DNA of 64,000 bases from Sulfurospirillum sp001602955 (GCA_001602955.1 LVAC01000023.1:1-64000), one strand, 5' to 3'; counted from the first letter of the stretch, positions 16,562 through 26,120 are shown. The notes: a model not told the origin generated them from the letters alone. Made by a program: numbers and translations.

Positions 16562-18385
16562 TTATTTTTTAGACTCTTTGGGTTTTTCCGGTAGCGTAAT
16601 ATAACCCATTTCATAAAGTTTATCGTATATCTTAGAAGCAATCGGCCCGCCCTCGCTTCCGCCGTGCCCTCCGTGTTCGACCAAAACGGTTACGACGTAT
16701 TGTGGATTTTCGTAAGGACCGTACGTTGTGAGCCATGCATGCGAACGTTGGTAATACTCCATGTCCTCTTCGCGCATTCGCTTTTTCTCGGTTTGAGAGA
16801 TCCCTACGACTTGCGCCGTACCCGTTTTAGCGGCGATTTTAAACGGAGCCGTCAAGCGTAAGTGGTTTAATCCCGTTCCGCCTTGAACGTTAGCGACTTC
16901 GTACATACCTTCGCGCGTTACTTTTAAAAAGCGTTTTTCGTTTTCGCTAACAATCGTAGGATCGACCGGAAAATCAATGGTCGTATCGTTGACTTTGCGT
17001 AAAAAATGCGGCGTAACGCCGTTACCCGTCGCTAAAAATGCGGTATATTTGGCAATTTGAACCGGCGTCACCAAAAAGTATCCCTGCCCAATCGACGTAA
17101 TCAGCGTCTCTCCTTGAGACCAACCTCTCCCGTAACGCTCTTTTTTCCATTCGCGACTCGGTACCGTACCCGTAAACTCACGAGGAAGATCGATGCCCGT
17201 TTTAGCGGCAAAGCCGATTTTGGATAAAAACGGTGCAATATTATCGATACCGACTTTAAGGCTTGTTTTATAAAAGTAGTCGTCGCAACTTTGTCGGATC
17301 GCTTTTACGTAAGAGATCATGCCGTGCCCCTCTTTTTTCCAATCACGGAAAATACGACCGCCAAGTTCCATCGCTCCGGTCGACTCGATCATTGTCGAGG
17401 GGGTAATAATCCCCGTATTAAGCATCGCCATTCCTACACCCATTTTAACGATAGAACCGGGAGGATAAAGCCCGTTCACAAGCTTATTGGTAAAAGGATG
17501 ATTCAAATCGTTTGCTAGTAACGACCACTCTTCTTGCGAAATACCGTTGACGAATTTATTGAGATCGTATTCGGGAAAACTCGCTGCGGCTAAAATAGCA
17601 CCGTTTTGGACGTTCATAACAACCACGGCACCGCTATCGTCTCCAAAAAGCGTCGTAATATATTGTTGTAATTCCAAATCAAGACTGAGTACCAAATCGT
17701 TGCTGGTCGGCAAGGTTTTGCTCACGACTTCAATCTCTTGATTAAAAGCCGTTACTTTGGTTCTTTTCTCGCCTTTAACCCCTTGCAATACGGCATTGTA
17801 ATACTTTTCGATGCCCGTTTTTCCGGAAAATCCTACCAGCTTTGCGGTAGCGTCTTCCGCCACGTCTTGGGTATTGGCGCGACCGACGTAACCGATGACA
17901 TGTGAGGCTAAATTGCCGTAAGGATAATGACGTTTGGAAGCAATTTGAATCCTGAGATTTTCATGTTGGGCAATGCGTGCGAAATGCGGGATTAGCTTGT
18001 CGTACGGAATAAAAGGAATCACGTCGACGTAATCGTGGTTATACGCCGAGTCGGTTCGCAAATACTCTTTCGTCATCTCTTTAACGCTAAAATCGGTCAA
18101 TAAAGAAGCCAAAAACGCTATCTCTTCATCTAAGACGTTACGTTGCGACTTTAAACTCAACCGCGGTTTAATACCGATCGAAAAACCTAAACGATTGACG
18201 GAGAGAGGTTTGAGATTGCGATCTAAAATAACACCTCTAAGCGGAGCCAATTCATCGACTTTAACGGCATTTTGTTTTGCGATCTCTTCGTAATAAGCAT
18301 TTGATTTGATGCTGATGTAATAAACGCGTACCAATAAAGCCGTCCAAACAATGAAAAAGAGGCCTAAAACTATTTTGATTCTCAC
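16562..18385 (-). CDS. mrdA: Penicillin-binding protein 2 (elongation transpeptidase)
   Basis: Inner-membrane class B PBP that cross-links peptidoglycan with RodA during elongation; 607 residues. One N-terminal membrane segment (about 4-22) is followed by the dimerisation domain (LAPLRGVILDRN) and a transpeptidase domain with Ser311 in PPGSIVKM, SCD as the second motif and AKTGTAQ as the third. It starts with GTG and overlaps the upstream MreD-like gene by 4 bases (GTGA). It is the last gene of a long envelope operon running from 26037 downwards; rodA is elsewhere, at 48304. Confidence 0.95.
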   Translation of the reverse strand: MRIKIVLGLFFIVWTALLVRVYYISIKSNAYYEEIAKQNAVKVDELAPLRGVILDRNLKPLSVNRLGFSIGIKPRLSLKSQRNVLDEEIAFLASLLTDFSVKEMTKEYLRTDSAYNHDYVDVIPFIPYDKLIPHFARIAQHENLRIQIASKRHYPYGNLASHVIGYVGRANTQDVAEDATAKLVGFSGKTGIEKYYNAVLQGVKGEKRTKVTAFNQEIEVVSKTLPTSNDLVLSLDLELQQYITTLFGDDSGAVVVMNVQNGAILAAASFPEYDLNKFVNGISQEEWSLLANDLNHPFTNKLVNGLYPPGSIVKMGVGMAMLNTGIITPSTMIESTGAMELGGRIFRDWKKEGHGMISYVKAIRQSCDDYFYKTSLKVGIDNIAPFLSKIGFAAKTGIDLPREFTGTVPSREWKKERYGRGWSQGETLITSIGQGYFLVTPVQIAKYTAFLATGNGVTPHFLRKVNDTTIDFPVDPTIVSENEKRFLKVTREGMYEVANVQGGTGLNHLRLTAPFKIAAKTGTAQVVGISQTEKKRMREEDMEYYQRSHAWLTTYGPYENPQYVVTVLVEHGGHGGSEGGPIASKIYDKLYEMGYITLPEKPKESKK

Positions 18386-18873
18386 CGTGACACCCTAAAA
18401 AGCATAAACGAAAGTAACGAATCCAGCGCAATAGAGTAAAAATAGTAATTGGAAAAATAAGGGAACGTCTCGTTATCCAAATACGCTAAAAAACAATTCA
18501 GCAAATAGTGCCCGAGATACGCAACGATCACGTAGCTTGCCAAAATACAATTATCACATGTAATCAAAGTTTGAATTTTTAACAATGCAAAGCGGTACAC
18601 TAAAATAAATAAAACGACATACGAGAAGAGGTAAAAACCCTTGCTCGCATCGTAAAAACAAAGATATACGAAGCCCAACGCAATGTTGGCGGCTTTGACT
18701 TCACGGTGTTCAAATTCCAAGATCAAATATGCAAAAACGACGCCGACGAACGTCGGTATCCACGGATACAGCGAAGACATAATTTGGCATAAAACCAAAA
18801 TGCCCGTAAGTCCGATAAAGGTTAAATATGTTTGATGAGTGCGATTTCGTCGCATATCGGAAAATGCTTGCAT
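18382..18873 (-). CDS. Small polytopic membrane protein, MreD-like
   Basis: A 163-residue protein with about 5 hydrophobic segments and few charged residues, placed directly upstream of and overlapping mrdA. Size, topology and position match MreD, the rod-shape protein normally next to PBP2, but sequence similarity of MreD is too low to be sure by eye. The start at 18873 overlaps the acetyltransferase gene by 52 bases; ATG 18855 (MRRNRTH) is an alternative start. Confidence 0.6.
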   Translation of the reverse strand: MQAFSDMRRNRTHQTYLTFIGLTGILVLCQIMSSLYPWIPTFVGVVFAYLILEFEHREVKAANIALGFVYLCFYDASKGFYLFSYVVLFILVYRFALLKIQTLITCDNCILASYVIVAYLGHYLLNCFLAYLDNETFPYFSNYYFYSIALDSLLSFMLFRVSR

Positions 18874-19280
18874 TTAATACAATCCGCCCATATTTTATGA
18901 GAGGGAAGTGCTTCTTTGGGGATTTCACTAAATCCGAGCGTTTCAAAGAATCCCTTTTGATAGGTTAGTGTAAAGACTTTTTTCACTCCTAAAAATTCGC
19001 CTTCTGTTAATAAATTTTCAATAATACCCCGACCGATACCTTTTCCCCGATACCCTTCTTTAACGATAAGGCTGCGAATTTCCGCTAGATCGGGCGCATG
19101 AAAATGAAGTGCCCCGAAACCGATGATTTCATCGTCTTCTTTGGCTAAAATGTACGAACGTATATTGGTCGACATCTCATCCGCACTGCGAAAGAGGATA
19201 ATGCCTTTTTCGACTTCTAAGCGCACGACCTCTTGCATCAAAGCAATATCGCTGAGCTTTGCTTTTGTGTAACGTATCAT
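18822..19280 (-). CDS. GNAT acetyltransferase, short ArgA-like N-acetylglutamate synthase
   Basis: A 152-residue GNAT enzyme with the acetyl-CoA pyrophosphate loop GYRGKGIGRGI (about 78-88) and motif LTYQKGFFETLGFSEI. The C-terminal Cys cluster (KIWADCIKCKHFPICDE) is characteristic of the stand-alone N-acetylglutamate synthase type that starts arginine synthesis in many bacteria lacking classical ArgA; general acetyltransferase is the cautious call. It overlaps engB by 4 bases (ATGA). Confidence 0.78.
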   Translation of the reverse strand: MIRYTKAKLSDIALMQEVVRLEVEKGIILFRSADEMSTNIRSYILAKEDDEIIGFGALHFHAPDLAEIRSLIVKEGYRGKGIGRGIIENLLTEGEFLGVKKVFTLTYQKGFFETLGFSEIPKEALPSHKIWADCIKCKHFPICDEIALIKHI

Positions 19281-19879
19281 GATTGTGCTCCGAAAACCAC
19301 GTTAAAAATCTGTGCCAAGAGTTGTTCAATCCCTTTCTTGCGACTGCTAGAGACCAATAAAGCATCCGGATAGTGTTTTTTGATCACGCTGATTTCGCTT
19401 TGCGTAAGCTTATCGGCTTTCGTAAAAATGCGTAAAATCGTTTGATCGGGACGAACGACGTCGTGCAAATAGTCGTGCACGGCTTTGTCGTTTTCCAAAA
19501 AAGGGTGTCTTGCATCTACGAGATGAAGAAACAATCGAATCGAAACGCGTTTTTTTAAGTATTCCGTCAGATTTTTTTGCCACTCGTCTTTCATGCTGTG
19601 CGATACCCTCGCATAACCGAAACCGGGTAAATCGACCCATTGAAGCGTAAAAGCCGTTTCGTCCTGCGTCAACGTGACGTGAAAAAAGTTAATCAGCCTT
19701 GTTTTTCCGGGGGTGGAAGAACTTTTGGCCAAATCTTTTCGATTGCTAAGCGCATTAATTAAAGAGCTTTTACCGACGTTACTACGTCCGATAAACGCCA
19801 CTTCGCTAATGCCCTCGGGCGTGCTTTCATCCAGTTTGGAAGCCGACTTGACAAAGCGGGCTTCTTTGACGTGGATCAC
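19277..19879 (-). CDS. engB: Ribosome biogenesis GTPase YsxC/EngB
   Basis: Essential GTPase acting in 50S subunit assembly, 200 residues. G1 motif GRSNVGKSSL (about 31-40), G2/G3 region TPGKTRLINFF and DLPGFGYA, and G4 TKAD are all present. The start is GTG, overlapping the lptA stop (GTGA). Embedded in the envelope operon. Confidence 0.95.
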   Translation of the reverse strand: MIHVKEARFVKSASKLDESTPEGISEVAFIGRSNVGKSSLINALSNRKDLAKSSSTPGKTRLINFFHVTLTQDETAFTLQWVDLPGFGYARVSHSMKDEWQKNLTEYLKKRVSIRLFLHLVDARHPFLENDKAVHDYLHDVVRPDQTILRIFTKADKLTQSEISVIKKHYPDALLVSSSRKKGIEQLLAQIFNVVFGAQS

Positions 19880-20340
19880 TGTTTTTTATCCTCGACCTTA
19901 AAGATAAACTTCACGGGAGCACTTCCTTTTCCGTCCACTTCGTAATGACCGCTGATCTGATCGACGCGAATCAATTCGCCGTAGACTTTTTTATCGGTAT
20001 CGATTTCATGTAAGAACGCCTTTTTTTCTAATGTGTAAAGGCTTTTATTAGGATCATACGTCATCTTGTCGGCTTCACCGTAATAGTGCTTTTCTTTCAT
20101 CATCATATTGCCCTTCGCGTCGCCCGTAGCAACATAAAGGATCGGCTGCTTTTTCTCGTCGAAATGGATCGTAATCTTTTTCGCCGTGAGCTTATCGCCC
20201 TCTTTAATGACGGTTACGTTTCCTTCAAAAATACTGATTCGTTTGGCTTCGTCCGCAAAAAATTTATCGGCGGTCACCTGTACTTCTGCGGCAACAAGCA
20301 TCGAACAAACACATGTTGCGAGGATGATCAAAAATTTCAT
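19876..20340 (-). CDS. lptA: LPS transport periplasmic protein LptA
   Basis: Periplasmic bridge protein that carries lipopolysaccharide from LptBFGC to the outer-membrane LptDE complex. 154 residues with a signal peptide (about 1-18, ending LVAA) and an OstA-type beta-jellyroll: VTADKFFADEAKRISIFEGNV, then IHFDEKK. It lies between lptC and engB with 4-base overlaps, in the same operon as kdsC, which makes the KDO part of LPS. Confidence 0.88.
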   Translation of the reverse strand: MKFLIILATCVCSMLVAAEVQVTADKFFADEAKRISIFEGNVTVIKEGDKLTAKKITIHFDEKKQPILYVATGDAKGNMMMKEKHYYGEADKMTYDPNKSLYTLEKKAFLHEIDTDKKVYGELIRVDQISGHYEVDGKGSAPVKFIFKVEDKKQ

Positions 20341-20876
20341 TTGCCTTTTCTCTCCACTTGTTGAATCACGGAATGAATACTGTTTGCCGCAATTGTGCCC
20401 TCTTTCATCTGATAAACAAATGAAAGACCGTTCGTACGGCTTCGTTCTTGAGAAAAAATAAAGGGTTTTTCACTGCGTAAAACTTCCGTATTCAGATCGT
20501 AAAAAATATCTTCACCTTCCAGTGCAACGCCGTCGCTACGAACGTAATGCGAATTGCTCATACAGTGAATCACTTTATCGCGAACCAAAGCTTTATCGGT
20601 CGTTAAAACGCCTCTAAGTCCTTTGTCGGTTCGATGTTCGGCCGTGACGGTTTGAAGCTCGTCAAAATCTTTAAAACGCATAACGCGCGTCGAATTCACG
20701 ATACTTTCGATACCGTTATCCTTAATCTGATAATTTTGAGCATGAATCAGTTCGATTTCGGGAATCTGATTGCCGTTGAGATCAACGATGCGTAAGGTGT
20801 AAGGCTCTTTGATAATTAAAAAAACGCTCATGCCTAAAAAGAGGAGCGCTCCGTAGACGAATAATCTTACAACCAA
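20337..20876 (-). CDS. lptC: LPS export protein LptC
   Basis: Bitopic inner-membrane protein of the Lpt complex, 179 residues. One N-terminal membrane anchor (about 3-21) is followed by a periplasmic OstA-like domain with KDNGIESIVNSTRVMRF and DGVALEGEDIFYDL repeats. Similarity is low across the family, so the call rests also on position between kdsC and lptA. The start at 20876 is a TTG inside the kdsC end (10-base overlap); a later start is possible. Confidence 0.8.
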   Translation of the reverse strand: MVVRLFVYGALLFLGMSVFLIIKEPYTLRIVDLNGNQIPEIELIHAQNYQIKDNGIESIVNSTRVMRFKDFDELQTVTAEHRTDKGLRGVLTTDKALVRDKVIHCMSNSHYVRSDGVALEGEDIFYDLNTEVLRSEKPFIFSQERSRTNGLSFVYQMKEGTIAANSIHSVIQQVERKGK

Positions 20877-21364
20877 GGGTTTACGAATGCCTCGCTCAAA
20901 TTTTCCGATGCTACGACATAATCGATCATCTCACGTACCGCACCGTGACCTCCGTTGCGAGATAAAACGACGCTGACCTCTTGTTTGACCGAAGGAAGCG
21001 CATCGTTGGGCGCAAACGAAAGAGCCACCGAACGCAAGAGTGCTAAGTCGTTAAGATCGTCGCCGATAGCGGCAACATTTTCAAAAGAGAGATTTTCGGC
21101 ACGAAGAATCTCTTCTAAAACCGCTTTTTTGTTTTTCACGTTCTGATACAAATAACTGATGCCGAGCTCTTTCGCACGGCGTTCCACGACACGTGAACCG
21201 CGTCCGGTAATAATCGCGCTCTTTTTCCCGAGTTTCATCCATGCGACAATTCCAAATCCGTCTTTGACGTTAAAAACTTTAAATTCTTCCTGATCGCCGT
21301 TACCGTACATAATTCCGCCGTCCGTCAAACAACCGTCGACGTCAAACACTAAAAGTTCAATCAC
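20867..21364 (-). CDS. kdsC: 3-deoxy-D-manno-octulosonate 8-phosphate phosphatase KdsC
   Basis: HAD-superfamily C0 phosphatase releasing KDO from KDO-8-phosphate for LPS inner core; 165 residues. DVDGCLTDGG (about 8-17) has the nucleophile and acid Asp pair, ITGR gives motif II, and GDDLNDLALL gives motif IV. The start is GTG, overlapping hisB by 4 bases. Confidence 0.93.
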   Translation of the reverse strand: MIELLVFDVDGCLTDGGIMYGNGDQEEFKVFNVKDGFGIVAWMKLGKKSAIITGRGSRVVERRAKELGISYLYQNVKNKKAVLEEILRAENLSFENVAAIGDDLNDLALLRSVALSFAPNDALPSVKQEVSVVLSRNGGHGAVREMIDYVVASENLSEAFVNPWL

Positions 21365-21936
21365 AAAACGCCCTTTGTACTTGGAATACCCGCACGTTCG
21401 TTTTTAACCAAAGCGCGTCTCAGAGCGACCGCAAATGCTTTAAACGCCGCTTCCAAAAGATGGTGCTTGTTTCTGCCGCGTCGTGCGATAATGTGCGCAC
21501 TCAAAGCGGCATTTTGCACAACGGCTCTAAAAAATTCTTCGGCTAGTTCGACGTCGAAATCACCGACTTTTCCTTCCGCTTCTATTTCGTAAACCAAATA
21601 AGCGCGATTGCTCAAGTCCAAATCGCATTCAACCGCCGCTTCGTCCATAACGACGACGGCATTGCCGTATCGTTCAACTTTTTCAATCGGATAGATCGCG
21701 GCTTTAAGTGCTTGCCCTAAAACGATTCCCGTATCCTCGACGCTATGATGAAAATCGATATGCGTATCGCCTTGACATGTAAGGGTTAAATCGATTTGAG
21801 CATGCTTCGAAAATGCTTCCAACATATGGTCGAAAAAGCCGATACCCGTTGAGATAGAAGATTGTCCGCTTCCTTCTAAATTGAGCTCGACGCGAATCTT
21901 CGTCTCTTTCGTAATGCGTTCTACGGTTTTTATCAT
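21361..21936 (-). CDS. hisB: Imidazoleglycerol-phosphate dehydratase
   Basis: Sixth step of histidine synthesis: dehydrates imidazole glycerol phosphate using Mn. 191 residues, the monofunctional form without the phosphatase domain of E. coli HisB. Metal-binding His clusters are seen in GFFDHMLEAFSKH, IDFHHSVEDTGI and GRNKHHLLEAAFKA. It lies inside an envelope operon away from other his genes; I recall the same scattered arrangement in Campylobacter relatives. Confidence 0.96.
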   Translation of the reverse strand: MIKTVERITKETKIRVELNLEGSGQSSISTGIGFFDHMLEAFSKHAQIDLTLTCQGDTHIDFHHSVEDTGIVLGQALKAAIYPIEKVERYGNAVVVMDEAAVECDLDLSNRAYLVYEIEAEGKVGDFDVELAEEFFRAVVQNAALSAHIIARRGRNKHHLLEAAFKAFAVALRRALVKNERAGIPSTKGVL

Positions 21937-21937
21937 G

Positions 21938-22729
21938 TTATTCCCTTACGATAAATGAGCCTTTAAATTGCCCTTTTGCAATAAAATCGGAGGCTTCCGC
22001 TTCACTCCCGAAACCTTTCAACCAGACGCGATAGATCGGCTGATTTTCAAACGTTCCTTCTTTCACGACCGCATTGTAGCGATTATTAACATTCATATTG
22101 CTTTGAGCAAACCGTGCGGCACCCTCTTTGCTTCTAAACGCGCCGATTTGAATCAAATAATCGCTCTCTACGACACTTTCTTTAGGTGCACCCGCCGGTG
22201 CAACGACACCGGCGAAACCGATGACTTCCAATCCAACAGGCCCCGTACCGTTGGCAACGAGTTCCAACCTCGAAGCCGCCGTATAGGAAAGATCGATGAT
22301 ACGCGTTCCCACAAAAGGCCCTCGATCGTTGACGCGCACGACAATACTTTTATTGTTTTTAAGGTTGGTCACTTTGAGCATCGTGTTCATCGGAAGGGTT
22401 TTATGCGCGGCGGTTAAATCGTACATGTTATACACTTCGCCGTTTGAGGTTTTTTTGCCGTGAAAATCTTTGCCGTACCAGCTTGCCACGCCGCTGAAAT
22501 AATCCCCGACGCTGACCATCGTCGGATAGTAGGTTTTTCCGTCGATCGTATAAGGGCGCATCGTGGCACGGTGCATTGCGGGGGAGTTGTTAATGGAAGC
22601 CGCTTCTTCGCTAGAACCGCTTGCCCCTCGGGGCGTATGTACATACGAACTCCGAGAAGAGCATCCCGTGAAACACGAAATGCACGCAAGAATAAGAAGG
22701 CTAAAGGCACTAACGTTTCGGAATAACAA
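21938..22729 (-). CDS. rlpA: Septal-ring lytic transglycosylase RlpA, SPOR-containing lipoprotein
   Basis: Lipoprotein of 263 residues: signal with lipobox near CFTGC, a double-psi beta-barrel domain (about 75-165, with GVASWYGKDFHGKKTSNGE and VRVNDRGPFVGTRIIDLS; the His and Asp needed for transglycosylase activity are both there) and a C-terminal SPOR domain (about 188-263) that binds denuded glycan at the septum. The start is TTG 22729, with GGGAG upstream, inside the mltD 3' end. Confidence 0.92.
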   Translation of the reverse strand: MLFRNVSAFSLLILACISCFTGCSSRSSYVHTPRGASGSSEEAASINNSPAMHRATMRPYTIDGKTYYPTMVSVGDYFSGVASWYGKDFHGKKTSNGEVYNMYDLTAAHKTLPMNTMLKVTNLKNNKSIVVRVNDRGPFVGTRIIDLSYTAASRLELVANGTGPVGLEVIGFAGVVAPAGAPKESVVESDYLIQIGAFRSKEGAARFAQSNMNVNNRYNAVVKEGTFENQPIYRVWLKGFGSEAEASDFIAKGQFKGSFIVRE

Positions 22730-23945
22730 TACTCTCTCCCGCTTTTACCCAAGCTTCTTTTTTATGATTCGCTTTTAAAAGCGTATCGAGGGAAATATCG
22801 TATTTTTTAGAAATACTCTCCATAGAGTCACCCGCTTTCGCGATGTAAACTGCTTCTTGCATCAAAGACGTAGACGCTTTCGGAGCTCCTAAAGGAACAA
22901 TGAGTTCGGTTTTCGGTTTGAGTGCGGCACTTTTTAAGCCGTTGAGTTCGATCAGTTTTTGCGATGCGGTACCGTATTTTTGTGCGATTTTATCTAACGA
23001 ATCGCCCTTTTGGGCAACGTAAAGAGCATACTTTTGAGGTTCTTTCGTCGTATCGAAATTTTGCGTAAAGGCAACTTGACGATCTTGCGGAATGTAAACG
23101 TAACTTTCGGTATTCACGGGCGGCGTAAAAGCGTGCTTCAGATGCGGATTGTAAGCTTTAAGCTCGTTCATCGAGATGCTCATACTTTCCGCAATATCTT
23201 TAAGCGACGTACCGCCTTTAACGCTCACTTTAACAAACGTAGCGTTGTTGGCGCGATTGAGAAGATACTCCGAACCGTTATCGAGCATCACGTCGGTACT
23301 GTTAGAGATATAGCTCATCATCAAAATTTTACGAATATAAAGTCGGCTCTCTTTGGGTAAATATTTCTTATGCTCGTCCAATAAAACGTTAATATCGTCC
23401 GTTCCCGCTTTTTCAATGGCTTTGGAAACCGTTCCCTCACCGCAATTGTACGCTAATGCAGCCAGATACCATTTGCCGAACATGGCATGTAAGTTTTTCA
23501 AATAAGCAATAGCGGCTTCGGTCGATTTAACCGGATCGCGCCTGTAATCGACAAAACTATCGTTGGTTAAACGGTAAAGTTTGGCCGTTGCAGGAATAAA
23601 TTGCCAGATACCCGAAGCTCTTGCTGAGGAAGAAGAGTAAGGATTGAAACTCGATTCCGTCATTGCAAGGTATAAAAATTCGGAAGGAACGCTCGCTTCT
23701 TGCATCATTTTTTGCAAAATCGGAATAAATTTATCGCCGTTTTCAAGCGTTTTGAGAAAGTGTTTGGTTTTATACGTCTCGGCATCTTCTTTCATGGAGA
23801 TAAAAATAGAATCTTTTAAAAAAGTGTTGGGAAGATCGAAATTTTTAAGAGCGGTTAGTTGTTGTTGGTAGTCGGTGTTATCGGTGCTTAAGAAAGCATG
23901 CAGGCTCTGAAAGATTAAAAAAAGGGCTACGATAACCTTGTACAT
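22710..23945 (-). CDS. mltD: Membrane-bound lytic transglycosylase with LysM repeats, MltD-like
   Basis: Exported peptidoglycan-cleaving enzyme of 411 residues. After a signal peptide (about 1-18) comes an SLT domain (about 85-200) with catalytic Glu in MTESSFNPYSSS, then ASGIWQFIPATA and AYNCGEGTV. Three LysM-like glycan-binding repeats follow at about 240-285, 307-350 and 366-410. It lacks a lipobox, unlike E. coli MltD. Operon neighbour rlpA acts on the same substrate. Confidence 0.9.
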   Translation of the reverse strand: MYKVIVALFLIFQSLHAFLSTDNTDYQQQLTALKNFDLPNTFLKDSIFISMKEDAETYKTKHFLKTLENGDKFIPILQKMMQEASVPSEFLYLAMTESSFNPYSSSSARASGIWQFIPATAKLYRLTNDSFVDYRRDPVKSTEAAIAYLKNLHAMFGKWYLAALAYNCGEGTVSKAIEKAGTDDINVLLDEHKKYLPKESRLYIRKILMMSYISNSTDVMLDNGSEYLLNRANNATFVKVSVKGGTSLKDIAESMSISMNELKAYNPHLKHAFTPPVNTESYVYIPQDRQVAFTQNFDTTKEPQKYALYVAQKGDSLDKIAQKYGTASQKLIELNGLKSAALKPKTELIVPLGAPKASTSLMQEAVYIAKAGDSMESISKKYDISLDTLLKANHKKEAWVKAGESIVIPKR

Positions 23946-23983
23946 GCCTCTCCTTTTCGTGTCGTTTTTGCTTGATGTTATCT

Positions 23984-24784
23984 TTAGATTGTATCAAACT
24001 TTATCTTTTCTAAAGCTTTAAAGAGAAAAAGAGCATTTTTTGTGGTTAAATCGTGTATATCCGTAACACTCATCTCTAAAACCTCCGCCATCTTCTCGGC
24101 AACGAATCGCGTGTAAAAAGGCTCGTTTCTCTGCCCTCGAAAAGGCACCGGCGTTAGGTAAGGAGCGTCGGTTTCGATCAAAAGCTTATCTTTTGGAATT
24201 AACGGTAAAACTTCAACAAGGCTCTTAGCATTTTTAAACGTTAAGACGCCGCCGATACCGAAATAAAACCCGTGATCGGCTAAATCGAGCAAATGTTTGG
24301 AGGCATTGTAGCAATGCAAAATACCGCCGATAACACCCGCATCTTCTTCCAATAAAATACGTTTGCTATCGTCGTTTGCGTCGCGTATGTGTACGATGAG
24401 GGGTTTTTGGAGCTCTTTTGCCAAACGCACGTGACATCGAAAAATCTCTTTTTGTCGCTCTTTTTCCTGTACCATCGCTTCCGCTTCTTCGGGTAAGCGA
24501 AAATAGTCCAATCCGCACTCGCCTATCGCAATGCATTTTTCATCTTCTAAAAAGCGGCGCAAAACGGTTTCGTCGTATTGATCATGATGGTATGGATGCA
24601 CGCCCGCCGCAAAAAAAATATGTTCGTAGCGATGTGCCAGAGTTTGGGCGCGCTCAAGATCATGGAGATCCGCTCCCGGAATAACGATGCCTTTCACGCC
24701 GCCTTTGCTGGCCCGTAAAACGACTTCATCCAAATCGTCCGCAAATTGCGTATCGTCCAAATGGCAATGGGTATCGATGATCAT
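23984..24784 (-). CDS. tatD: TatD-family metal-dependent hydrolase/DNase
   Basis: TIM-barrel nuclease of 266 residues with the family's metal ligands: DTHCHLDD at 3-10, GECGLDY, PLIVHIRDA, HCY and ETDAPYLTP. TatD proteins act as 3'-5' exonucleases in DNA repair. It shares one base with the stop of the upstream GGDEF regulator (TAATG) and is in the same operon. Confidence 0.93.
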   Translation of the reverse strand: MIIDTHCHLDDTQFADDLDEVVLRASKGGVKGIVIPGADLHDLERAQTLAHRYEHIFFAAGVHPYHHDQYDETVLRRFLEDEKCIAIGECGLDYFRLPEEAEAMVQEKERQKEIFRCHVRLAKELQKPLIVHIRDANDDSKRILLEEDAGVIGGILHCYNASKHLLDLADHGFYFGIGGVLTFKNAKSLVEVLPLIPKDKLLIETDAPYLTPVPFRGQRNEPFYTRFVAEKMAEVLEMSVTDIHDLTTKNALFLFKALEKIKFDTI

Positions 24785-26037
24785 TAAGCGACTTCCACGC
24801 GATTGCGCCCGTTTTGTTTGGCTTTATAAAGCGCTTGATCGGCTAAATGCACGATCTCTTCGAGGGAACCGACGTCGTTAAACGTCACGCCGATCGAAAC
24901 GCTGACATGTAAAGATTTTGTTTCCGGTACGCTGATCGCTAAATGCGATACGACATCGGTAAATTTAACAAAATAGGCTAACGCTTTTTTGGGGTCGCAC
25001 TGTTTGAGCACGACGCAAAACTCATCGCCGCCGAAGCGCGAAATAAAAGCATTATCGCAAAAATGGTTTTTCAGCTGTTCGGACAAGGCAACAATCACGG
25101 CGTCGCCGATGCGGTGCCCTAAAGTATCATTGATTTGTTTGAACTGATCGATGTCGATCAATCCCAGAGCAAAAGGTTCGCTGTGCTCTTTCGCCTCTTT
25201 AAAATAGTGTTGCATCTGCTCAAAGAAAAAACGCCTGTTTGCCAAACCGCTCAGAAAATCGCTTTGCGCCATAGCTTTAATCGTAGCGATATATTCCAGT
25301 GCGTCCAGCGAATTGTCGATACGACATGTAATCTCTTCTTGACTAAAAGGCTTGTTGATAAAATCGTTCGCGCCGATTTTTAAAAAATGCGCCGAAATCA
25401 ATTCCGCGTTGCTAGCGGTCATCGCAATAATGGACAGTTCGTTTTTCGAATAACGTTTGCGTACCTCTTTCGTTAATTCCACGCCGTCGATAACGGGCAT
25501 TAAATAGTCCGTCAAAATCAGTTTAATATCCGGATTGTCTTCTAAAAACGCCAAAGCTTCTTCGCCGTGTGCCGCCACAAGCACTTTAAACATATGCCGT
25601 TGTAAAAAATCTTTAATTTGTGCACGAGCAACAATCGAATCGTCGACGACAAGCACTTTAACGTCGCGATTTTTATGCAGGCGTTCGATCAACGAAAAAA
25701 TATAATTCACGTCGTCGATATTGCCTTTATGAACGTAATCGATAACCTCTTTTTTTAAGATTTTTTCGCGCGTCTCGTGATCCATCGAACCGGTCAGGAC
25801 GATGGAAGGAATCTTATGGCTTAAAATCATATCGACCACTTCACCCTCCGGTGCATCGGGCAGATTCAAATCCAAAAGAGCCACGAAGTAGTCTTTTTCT
25901 TTTTCAACCAATGCTAACGCTTCTTCGTAGCTATACGCGGCATCGATGTCAAAATCAAGGTTGGATTGCATTTTTTTAACGATCAGTTTTGAGAGTGCTT
26001 TATTGTCTTCGACGATGAGTATTTTTTCACGCGACAT
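24784..26037 (-). CDS. Two-receiver GGDEF response regulator, CbrR-like
   Basis: 417 residues: receiver 1 (about 4-118, Asp56 in LLDLNLP), receiver 2 (about 125-245, Asp177 in LTDYLMP) and a GGDEF diguanylate cyclase domain (about 255-416) with an intact GGDEF at 336-340. The inhibitory RxxD site is not conserved (HFCD). C. jejuni CbrR, a bile-resistance regulator, has the same architecture and, as I recall, the same neighbour tatD, so this is a probable orthologue. It should make c-di-GMP under phosphorelay control. It is the first gene of the envelope operon. Confidence 0.85.
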   Translation of the reverse strand: MSREKILIVEDNKALSKLIVKKMQSNLDFDIDAAYSYEEALALVEKEKDYFVALLDLNLPDAPEGEVVDMILSHKIPSIVLTGSMDHETREKILKKEVIDYVHKGNIDDVNYIFSLIERLHKNRDVKVLVVDDSIVARAQIKDFLQRHMFKVLVAAHGEEALAFLEDNPDIKLILTDYLMPVIDGVELTKEVRKRYSKNELSIIAMTASNAELISAHFLKIGANDFINKPFSQEEITCRIDNSLDALEYIATIKAMAQSDFLSGLANRRFFFEQMQHYFKEAKEHSEPFALGLIDIDQFKQINDTLGHRIGDAVIVALSEQLKNHFCDNAFISRFGGDEFCVVLKQCDPKKALAYFVKFTDVVSHLAISVPETKSLHVSVSIGVTFNDVGSLEEIVHLADQALYKAKQNGRNRVEVA

Positions 26038-26079
26038 TCAAAATCCTAATTGAGGGCATTAACGTTCGTTGGATTTTTG

Positions 26080-26085
26080 ATTGTA
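26080..26085 (-). promoter_or_regulatory. -10 box for the GGDEF-tatD-mltD-...-mrdA operon
   Basis: Read on the minus strand this is TACAAT (in GTTACAATC), 42 bases before the ATG at 26037. It is the only clear promoter seen for the twelve closely packed genes that follow. Confidence 0.45.
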
Positions 26086-26120
26086 ACATAAAAGCATTGG
26101 GAGTTTTCTAAAAGAAGGCA

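Noticed and set aside
21968..22417. 149-codon frame opposite rlpA
   Set aside because: Lies fully within the conserved double-psi barrel and SPOR coding sequence on the other strand; no start signal.
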